From Bacteroidota bacterium (GTDB taxonomy: Bacteria; Bacteroidota; Bacteroidia; Flavobacteriales_D; Sanyastnellaceae): 57,912 nucleotides of DNA. Positions 52,950 to 57,912 of this stretch are shown in pieces (the stretch's first letter is position 1; each line of letters starts with the position of its first letter). Location of the stretch: positions 1-57,912 of the forward strand of contig JAQCBJ010000009.1 of the NCBI GenBank assembly GCA_027621555.1, read 5' to 3'. A program made the translations under genes and the position numbers. Below the pieces are notes generated by a model that had not been told where the DNA came from, searched no databases, and saw only the letters and a list, made by a program, of their open reading frames with translations.

Positions 52950-54250
52950 ACACCCTCCACGACCAACTGGTGTCGAAAGACGCCACCATGTCCGTCGTCG
53001 GACTCGGCTACGTCGGCCTGCCCATTGCTTTGGCCTTTGCCAAGCACCTTCGCGTCATCGGTTTTGACATCCACGAAGGACGCGTCGAGATGATGAAGCG
53101 GGGCGAAGACCCTTCGGAAGAAGTGGAACCTGAAGGGTTTGAAGGCTGCGACATCACCTTCACGGCAAACGCAGACGACCTCAAGCAGGCCAACTTCCAC
53201 ATCGTGGCCGTGCCCACCCCCATCCACGCGAGCCACCAGCCCGACCTTGGACCGTTGCTCGCGGCCTCCCGGACCGTCGCGGGCGCGCTGAAAAAGGGGG
53301 ACATCGTCGTGTACGAAAGCACGGTGTATCCCGGATGCACGGAAGAGGATTGCGTGCCGGTCCTCGAAGAAGTGAGCGGCTTGAAAATGGGCACCGACTT
53401 CTTCGTGGCGTACAGTCCGGAGCGCATCAACCCCGGGGACAAAGTCAACACCATTGAGACGATCGTGAAAGTGGTGGGCGCCTGCGACGAACCCACCCTC
53501 GACACCGTGGCGCGCACCTACGACCTCGTGGTCAAAGCCGGCACCCACCGCGCGAGCAGCATTCGCGTGGCGGAGGCATCCAAGATCATCGAGAACACCC
53601 AGCGCGACGTCAACATCGCCTTGGTGAACGAACTCAGCATCATCTTCAACCGCATCGGCATCAACACGTTCGAAGTGCTCGAGGCTGCGGGGACGAAGTG
53701 GAACTTCCTGAAGTTTCAGCCCGGACTGGTCGGGGGGCACTGCATCGGCATCGACCCGTATTACCTCACCTGGAAGTCGAACAAGCTCGGCTACCACGCC
53801 CGTGTTATCAACAGTGGGCGGTACGTCAACGACAGCATGGGCTTTTACGTGGGCAAACAAACCGTGAAGCGGTTGTTGGCCCACGACATCAACCCCCTGG
53901 AAGCGCGGGTGCTCGTTTTGGGCTTGACGTTTAAGGAAAACGTGGCGGACATCCGCAACACCAAGGTCATCGACGTCATCCGTGAACTGGAATCGTTCAA
54001 CGTCAACATCGACATCGTGGACCCGCACGCCAGCCCCGAGGAAGTCAAGGCAGAGTACGACTTGGACCTCAAGGCCGCCCCAGAGCAGGGCGCATACCAT
54101 GCTGTGATTGCCGCCGTGAACCACGAAGAATACGCCGGCTACGACGCGGAGGATTTCCGAGGTCTGTTGAAAGGTGGACACGGAACGGTGGTCGATGTGA
54201 AGGGCGTGTTCCGGGGTCGGACCGGCGATTTGGACTACTGGAGCCTTTGA
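52946..54250 (+). CDS. UDP-N-acetylhexosamine 6-dehydrogenase, WbpA/WbpO/TviB-like
   Basis: NAD-dependent oxidation of UDP-GlcNAc or UDP-GalNAc to the uronic acid. 434 residues: Rossmann MSVVGLGYVGLPIALAFAK (from residue 15), AYSPERINPGDKVNTIETIV, IENTQRDVNIALVNELSIIF, catalytic Cys266 in GLVGGHCIGIDPYYLTWKS. These separate it from the UDP-glucose enzyme at 50021. GlcNAc is favoured because WbpE- and WbpD-like genes share the operon; sequence alone does not settle the hexosamine. 15 bp before rfbB. Confidence 0.9.
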   Translation: MNTLHDQLVSKDATMSVVGLGYVGLPIALAFAKHLRVIGFDIHEGRVEMMKRGEDPSEEVEPEGFEGCDITFTANADDLKQANFHIVAVPTPIHASHQPDLGPLLAASRTVAGALKKGDIVVYESTVYPGCTEEDCVPVLEEVSGLKMGTDFFVAYSPERINPGDKVNTIETIVKVVGACDEPTLDTVARTYDLVVKAGTHRASSIRVAEASKIIENTQRDVNIALVNELSIIFNRIGINTFEVLEAAGTKWNFLKFQPGLVGGHCIGIDPYYLTWKSNKLGYHARVINSGRYVNDSMGFYVGKQTVKRLLAHDINPLEARVLVLGLTFKENVADIRNTKVIDVIRELESFNVNIDIVDPHASPEEVKAEYDLDLKAAPEQGAYHAVIAAVNHEEYAGYDAEDFRGLLKGGHGTVVDVKGVFRGRTGDLDYWSL

Positions 54251-54265
54251 CCCGAACTTTCTCGC

Positions 54266-55366
54266 ATGGACACTGCCCCCACTCCTCCAGCTACGGCTCG
54301 CACCTTTTCGTCCCTCTTGGTCACGGGAGGCGCGGGCTTCATCGGGTCTCACGTCATTCGTCGGCTGCTTCGCACGCAGCCTGAAGCGCGCGTCGTCAAC
54401 CTCGACGCGCTCACGTACGCGGGCAACCTCGCGAACCTGAAAGACGTGGAGGGCAACGAGCGCTACACCTTTGCGAAGGGGGACATTCGGGACGCGGACT
54501 TGCTCCAACGCTTGTTCAGCGAGCACGAATTTGACGCGGTGATTCACTTGGCTGCCGAAAGCCACGTGGACCGAAGCATCACCAACCCACTTGCGTTCCT
54601 TGAAACCAACATCTTGGGGACCGCCACGCTCCTGAACGTGGCGAAGCACGCGTGGACCGAACGCGGGTGCATGGACCGGGTGCTTTTCTACCACGTCAGC
54701 ACGGACGAGGTGTACGGCTCCTTGGGGGACGAGGGACTTTTTACCGAGACCACGCCGTACGATCCGCGCTCTCCCTACAGCGCGTCAAAGGCCTCAAGCG
54801 ACCACGTTGTCCGGGCCTACCACCACACCTACGGGATGCCCATCGTCATCTCCAACTGCTCCAACAACTACGGATCGCACCAGTTTCCGGAAAAACTGAT
54901 TCCGTTGATGATCCGGAACATTGTGGACCAGCGTCCGCTTCCCATCTACGGGGCGGGCATCAACGTCAGGGATTGGCTTTGGGTGGAAGACCACGCTGCC
55001 GCCATCGACACCGTCCTGCAGAACGGATGGGTGGGCGACACGTACAACATTGGTGGCCTGAACGAGTGGCGCAACATCGATTTGGTGCACAAGCTCATCG
55101 AATTGGTGGACGCCAAGCTCGGTCGACCCGAAGGACATTCCAAGGCACTCATCACGTTCGTGACGGACCGGGCGGGGCACGACCTGCGTTACGCCATCGA
55201 CGCGACGCATTTGGAAACCCGCCTCGGATGGAAGCCGAGCGTCACCTTTGAGGAAGGCTTAGCCAACACCGTAGACTGGTACCTCGACAACAAGGCGTGG
55301 ATGGACGAAGTCACGTCCGGCGATTACCAGCAGTACTACGACCAACACTACGCCAACCGCGGATGA
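54266..55366 (+). CDS. rfbB: dTDP-glucose 4,6-dehydratase
   Basis: Makes dTDP-4-keto-6-deoxyglucose, the branch point to rhamnose and other deoxy sugars. 366 residues: LLVTGGAGFIGSHVIRRLLR (glycine motif ~20-27), NLDALTYAGNLANLKDVEG, HLAAESHVDRSI, the catalytic SPYSASKASSDHVVRAYHHT and CSNNYGSHQFPEKLIPLMI. About 15 extra residues precede the fold. The other dTDP-sugar genes (rfbA, C, D) are not in the window. Overlaps the next gene by 4 bp. Confidence 0.95.
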   Translation: MDTAPTPPATARTFSSLLVTGGAGFIGSHVIRRLLRTQPEARVVNLDALTYAGNLANLKDVEGNERYTFAKGDIRDADLLQRLFSEHEFDAVIHLAAESHVDRSITNPLAFLETNILGTATLLNVAKHAWTERGCMDRVLFYHVSTDEVYGSLGDEGLFTETTPYDPRSPYSASKASSDHVVRAYHHTYGMPIVISNCSNNYGSHQFPEKLIPLMIRNIVDQRPLPIYGAGINVRDWLWVEDHAAAIDTVLQNGWVGDTYNIGGLNEWRNIDLVHKLIELVDAKLGRPEGHSKALITFVTDRAGHDLRYAIDATHLETRLGWKPSVTFEEGLANTVDWYLDNKAWMDEVTSGDYQQYYDQHYANRG

Positions 55367-56139
55367 AGTGGTCGTGGCTGTGGAAGCGCGAACGGCCAGC
55401 GTCCGTGCGGTTCAGCGACCTCGCTTGGGACGTGCACAGCCACCTCGTTCCCGGGGTGGACGACGGCGCACCGGACCTTGAAGCGGCCCTTGAAATGGTG
55501 CGCGGCATGCACGCGCTTGGCTACAAAGGCATGGTCCTGACGCCGCACGTCATGAGCGACCTCTACCCCAACTCGCCTGAAACGCTTCGCCCCGCCTTTG
55601 ATTCTCTTCAAGCTGCAGTGGACCAAGCTCAACTCCCGGTGAAATTGAAGTTGGCCGCGGAATACCTCTTGGAGCCGGAATGCCTCGAACTCCTGCAATC
55701 GGGGGAGCTGTTGGCCTTTACGTGCGTCGACCAAGCAGGGAATGAGAAAGAGGTGGTGCTGATGGAGTTTGGGTTTCACCATGCGCCCCATGAAGACCTG
55801 GTGAAGGAATCGCTCTTTGCCGCCCAAACCCGCGGCCTCACCCCCCTCCTCGCCCACTGCGAGCGCTATCCCTACCTCCACAAAGAGGATGGACTGCTGG
55901 AATTGTGGCGCGAACGCGGGGGCTGGATGTCGGTCAACGCGGCGTCGCTCGCCGGAGCCTACGGACCGGAAACGCGCGACATGGCTAAGAAGTGCATGGA
56001 CCGCGGTTGGGTGTCGTTCCTGTGCTCCGACGCGCACGGCATGCGGCACGTTCGGGCGCTCGAGGCGTTGGCGACGTCGAAAACGGTGGTGCGCTGGATG
56101 GCTTCAGGCCAAAGCCTTCACCGCGGCCTCGGGGCGTGA
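55363..56139 (+). CDS. CpsB/CapC-type tyrosine-protein phosphatase
   Basis: PHP-fold, metal-dependent phosphatase that normally dephosphorylates the BY-kinase controlling polysaccharide export. 258 residues from ATG 55363. Metal-binding motifs: DVHSHLVPGVDDGAPDLEAA (His25, His27), MVLTPHVMSDLYPN, LAHCERYPYL and CSDAHGMRH. The ATGA overlap with rfbB puts it in the sugar operon. No tyrosine kinase or Wza-type gene is seen in the window. A frame from 55297 lies inside rfbB and is rejected. Confidence 0.88.
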   Translation: MKWSWLWKRERPASVRFSDLAWDVHSHLVPGVDDGAPDLEAALEMVRGMHALGYKGMVLTPHVMSDLYPNSPETLRPAFDSLQAAVDQAQLPVKLKLAAEYLLEPECLELLQSGELLAFTCVDQAGNEKEVVLMEFGFHHAPHEDLVKESLFAAQTRGLTPLLAHCERYPYLHKEDGLLELWRERGGWMSVNAASLAGAYGPETRDMAKKCMDRGWVSFLCSDAHGMRHVRALEALATSKTVVRWMASGQSLHRGLGA

Positions 56140-56140
56140 A

Positions 56141-56461
56141 TTACCCGACCGGGGCGAGTTGAACGGTGAGGCCGTCGAGGTCGTCCGCCAAGTGGATTTG
56201 GCACCCCAGGCGGCTTTCCCCCGTGACGTTGAACGCCTCGTCGAGCATGTCTTCCTCGTCGTCCGACTTCTCTGGCAAATCGTGGTCGCTCTTGACGTAC
56301 ATGTGGCAGGAGGCGCACATGGCCATTCCCCCACACGTGCCTTCCACAGGCAATTCGGCGCTCTTGCAGAGCTCCATCATGTTCATCCCCATGTCGGTGG
56401 GCGCGTCCAACTCGTGGGCCTCGCCCTCGCGGTCAATGACCGTGACTTTGATCATGCTCAT
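56141..56461 (-). CDS. 2Fe-2S ferredoxin, adrenodoxin type
   Basis: Small electron carrier. 106 residues from ATG 56461 (MSMIKVTVIDREGEAHELDA). Cluster ligands Cys43, Cys49, Cys52 and Cys87 give Cx5Cx2Cx34C (GTCGGMAMCASCHMYV and SRLGCQIHL). The spacing and acidic helix (KSDDEEDMLDEAF) match the adrenodoxin/Isc-type ferredoxins. 19 bp downstream of the reductase on the same strand, though it has its own promoter box. It converges on the CpsB-like gene with a single base between the stops. Confidence 0.92.
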   Translation of the reverse strand: MSMIKVTVIDREGEAHELDAPTDMGMNMMELCKSAELPVEGTCGGMAMCASCHMYVKSDHDLPEKSDDEEDMLDEAFNVTGESRLGCQIHLADDLDGLTVQLAPVG

Positions 56462-56465
56462 GCGG

Positions 56466-56473
56466 CGAAGGTA
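56466..56473 (-). promoter_or_regulatory. -7 element of the ferredoxin gene, 4 nt before its start
   Basis: TACCTTCG on the minus strand, ending 4 nt before ATG 56461. It favours this start over the ATG two codons downstream. Confidence 0.6.
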
Positions 56474-56480
56474 GGTCCAA

Positions 56481-57488
56481 TCAGAATCCGCTCACGCCGT
56501 TCACCGTGGTGTACTTGAGCACCAGGTTTTTGTCGGGGTAGATGCGCTTGAACGCGCTTTGCACCATCAGCGTGGCTTCGTGGAAGCCGCACAGGATCAG
56601 CTTGAGCTTGCCAGGGTACGTGTTGATGTCCCCGATGGCGTAAATGCCAGGGACGTTGGTGCTGTAGTCGAACGTGTCGACCTCCACCGCGTTCTTGCTG
56701 ATGTTGAGGTTCCAGTCGGCGATCGGTCCGAGCTTGGGGCTCAACCCAAACAGCGGCACCCAGTGGTCCGTCTCCAAAGTCATCTCGCCTTGCTGGCTGT
56801 GGTCCACGGTAAGGCGTTCGAGGGAATCGCCGCCGTCCACGCCAACAACTTCGGCGTTGGTGAGGAGCTTGATTTTGCCCTCTCCAGCGAGGTCCATGAC
56901 CTTTTGGACGCTGTCGAGGTGCCCACGGAAGCCTTCCCGACGATGCACCAACGTCACTTCGCTGGCGACGCCGTCTGCAAGGAAAATGGTCCAGTCGAGG
57001 GCACTGTCGCCGCCGCCACTGATCACCACTTTCTTGTCGCGGTAGAACTCCGGATCCTTGATGATGTACTCGACGCCCTTGTCCTCGAAGTTGGCGAGGT
57101 TTTCAATGGGCGGCTTGCGCGGCTCAAAACATCCGAGCCCGCCCGCAATTGCGATGATGGGGGCGCGGTGCTTGGTGCCGCGATTGGTCGTGAGGATGAA
57201 CTGATCCTCGTCGTCCTTCTCGATGGTCTCAGCGCGCTCTCCGAGGGTGAATCCGGGCTTGAACGGCTCCGCTTGTTCCATCAAACGATCCACCAGTTCG
57301 CCCGCCAAAATGGAGGGGTAGGCGGGGATGTCGTAGATGGGTTTTTTAGGGTAGATCTCCGAGCACTGACCACCCGCCTGAGGCAGGGCGTCAATAAGGT
57401 GGCAACGGAGTTTCAGAAGGCCGGCTTCAAACACGGTAAACAAACCGCAAGGACCGGCTCCGATGATCAGGATGTCAGTTTGGATCAT
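56481..57488 (-). CDS. Ferredoxin-NADP reductase, thioredoxin-reductase-like
   Basis: FAD- and NADPH-binding reductase. 335 residues from ATG 57488 (MIQTDILIIGAGPCGLFTVF). FAD motif GAGPCG at 10-15, NADPH motif VVISGGGDSALDWTIFLADG, C-terminal FAD contact GIYAIGDINTYPGKLKLI. The CxxC redox pair of true thioredoxin reductase is absent, which places it in the YumC-type ferredoxin/flavodoxin reductases. The ferredoxin immediately downstream is the obvious partner. The frame from 57521 passes through the promoter box and is rejected. Confidence 0.9.
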   Translation of the reverse strand: MIQTDILIIGAGPCGLFTVFEAGLLKLRCHLIDALPQAGGQCSEIYPKKPIYDIPAYPSILAGELVDRLMEQAEPFKPGFTLGERAETIEKDDEDQFILTTNRGTKHRAPIIAIAGGLGCFEPRKPPIENLANFEDKGVEYIIKDPEFYRDKKVVISGGGDSALDWTIFLADGVASEVTLVHRREGFRGHLDSVQKVMDLAGEGKIKLLTNAEVVGVDGGDSLERLTVDHSQQGEMTLETDHWVPLFGLSPKLGPIADWNLNISKNAVEVDTFDYSTNVPGIYAIGDINTYPGKLKLILCGFHEATLMVQSAFKRIYPDKNLVLKYTTVNGVSGF

Positions 57489-57496
57489 GATGGGCG

Positions 57497-57504
57497 CAAA
57501 AGTA
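57497..57504 (-). promoter_or_regulatory. -7 element of the ferredoxin reductase gene
   Basis: TACTTTTG on the minus strand, an exact TAnnTTTG, 8 nt before ATG 57488. No TTG at -33 spacing. The rest of the 102-bp gap to the NifU-like gene shows only a short A/T hairpin. Confidence 0.6.
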
Positions 57505-57590
57505 CTCACGCAACAACGCACGTGGCATGGTGTTCAATCATATTCTCCTATTAAAATAGTAGGATTTATCGACAGCGGCAAGCCCCAACC

Positions 57591-57836
57591 TCAAAAAAGG
57601 TTGACGGCCTCAATGGCTGTCACCTCTGGAGCAGCCTTTTTCAGGGCCGATTCCACTCCGCCTTTGAGGGTCATGTGAATCATGGAACAGTCCGCGCAGG
57701 CACCCAACAATTCGATGCGCACCACCAAATCCGGCGTGATTTCCACCAACCGAATGTCCCCACCGTCCGCCTCGAGGTACGGGCGAAGCTCGTCCAAGGT
57801 GGATTCGATGCGTTGTTGGAGATCCGGCGCGGCCAT
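57591..57836 (-). CDS. NifU C-terminal-domain (Nfu-like) iron-sulfur scaffold
   Basis: 81-residue protein consisting of the Nfu domain alone: LDELRPYLEADGGDIRLVEI and the cluster-binding Cys47/Cys50 in LLGACADCSMIHMTLKGG. Such proteins carry an Fe-S cluster between two subunits and pass it to targets. Preceded by the tail of a probable Mrp-type ATPase, the usual Bacteroidota pairing, and followed by a ferredoxin system. Confidence 0.9.
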   Translation of the reverse strand: MAAPDLQQRIESTLDELRPYLEADGGDIRLVEITPDLVVRIELLGACADCSMIHMTLKGGVESALKKAAPEVTAIEAVNLF

Positions 57837-57839
57837 GGG

Positions 57840-57912
57840 TCAGACGTCTTTTCCGAGTTGCTTCAGCAAGTTAGCGACGACGGCGCGAAACGCAGCCGCG
57901 GCTTCGCCGCTG
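57840..57912 (-). CDS. C-terminal fragment of a probable Mrp/ApbC ATPase
   Basis: The minus strand from the window edge is open and ends at TGA 57842-57840, giving the last 23 residues (SGEAAAAFRAVVANLLKQLG, then KDV). The fragment lies 3 bp before the NifU-like start, and a C-terminal A-F/Y-R-x-hydrophobic helix is typical of Mrp-family Fe-S carrier ATPases. Too short to prove the family. Confidence 0.45.
   Translation of the reverse strand, partial: SGEAAAAFRAVVANLLKQLGKDV

Noticed and set aside
52913-54694. 593-codon frame on the minus strand opposite the WbpA-like gene and rfbB
   Set aside because: Shadow of two real plus-strand genes; no recognisable domain.
1-57912. CRISPR array, transposase, integrase, prophage or toxin-antitoxin genes
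   Set aside because: No regularly spaced repeats and no proteins of those families were found on reading both strands.

Overview
The window is chromosomal DNA of a member of the Bacteroidota, most likely a GC-rich Flavobacteriales relative. Four things point there. The str-S10-spc-alpha ribosomal genes form one block with no tuf gene between fusA and rpsJ. Promoters have the Bacteroidota form TTG-N17-19-TAnnTTTG. A secreted protein ends in a type IX secretion sorting domain. Several proteins carry known Bacteroidota variants: zinc-free L36, S4 and S14, a DnaJ with two zinc motifs, MurA with Asp at the usual catalytic Cys, and GAFTSA in the sigma-54 activator.

Layout. 1-17220 (minus strand): 32 genes from rpsL to rpoA (cut by the window edge), with a canonical promoter and a leader hairpin before rpsL, no gap above 64 bp, and a terminator-like double hairpin between rpsM and rpsK. 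17322-20389 (plus): uvrD/pcrA-type helicase and a small probable lipoprotein. 20409-24813: a membrane-anchored unknown, a secreted deiminase-family protein, a Bax-inhibitor-1 protein and two pterin genes (folE, queD/PTPS). 24806-29923: hldD, merR-type regulator, M23 peptidase, alaS. 29954-40223 (minus): DUF5684-like protein, then a probable operon grpE-dnaJ-ABC ATPase-ABC permease-Ppx/GppA-sigma-54 regulator, a thioredoxin-like protein, murA with a heavily structured upstream region, a DUF4290-type protein and an AcpH-like protein. 40301-46768: tRNA-Gly, a broken FISUMP-type surface protein gene, a CsgG-like gene, cyclophilin, a pentapeptide-repeat protein, and an AT-richer secreted-protein gene that sits beside tRNA-Leu and is bounded by a copy of the tRNA 3' end. 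46765-48785 (minus): waaA and a putative outer-membrane protein. 48791-56139 (plus): a seven-gene nucleotide-sugar operon (WbpE-like aminotransferase, ugd, UDP-xylose synthase, WbpD-like acetyltransferase, WbpA-like dehydrogenase, rfbB, CpsB-like phosphatase). 56141-57912 (minus): ferredoxin, ferredoxin reductase, NifU-like scaffold and the tail of a probable Mrp ATPase.

How it works together: the left third is translation machinery; the right part makes cell-envelope sugars (heptose, Kdo transfer, UDP-GlcA, UDP-xylose, a probable diacetamido uronic acid, a dTDP-6-deoxy sugar) and iron-sulfur or redox carriers. Accessory DNA is confined to about 40.5-42.5 kb and 44.4-46.6 kb. No CRISPR array, transposase, integrase or phage gene was seen. 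The most general observation is that many genes have a -7 promoter element (TACCTTCG or close) ending exactly 4 nt before the start codon, which predicts leaderless mRNAs.
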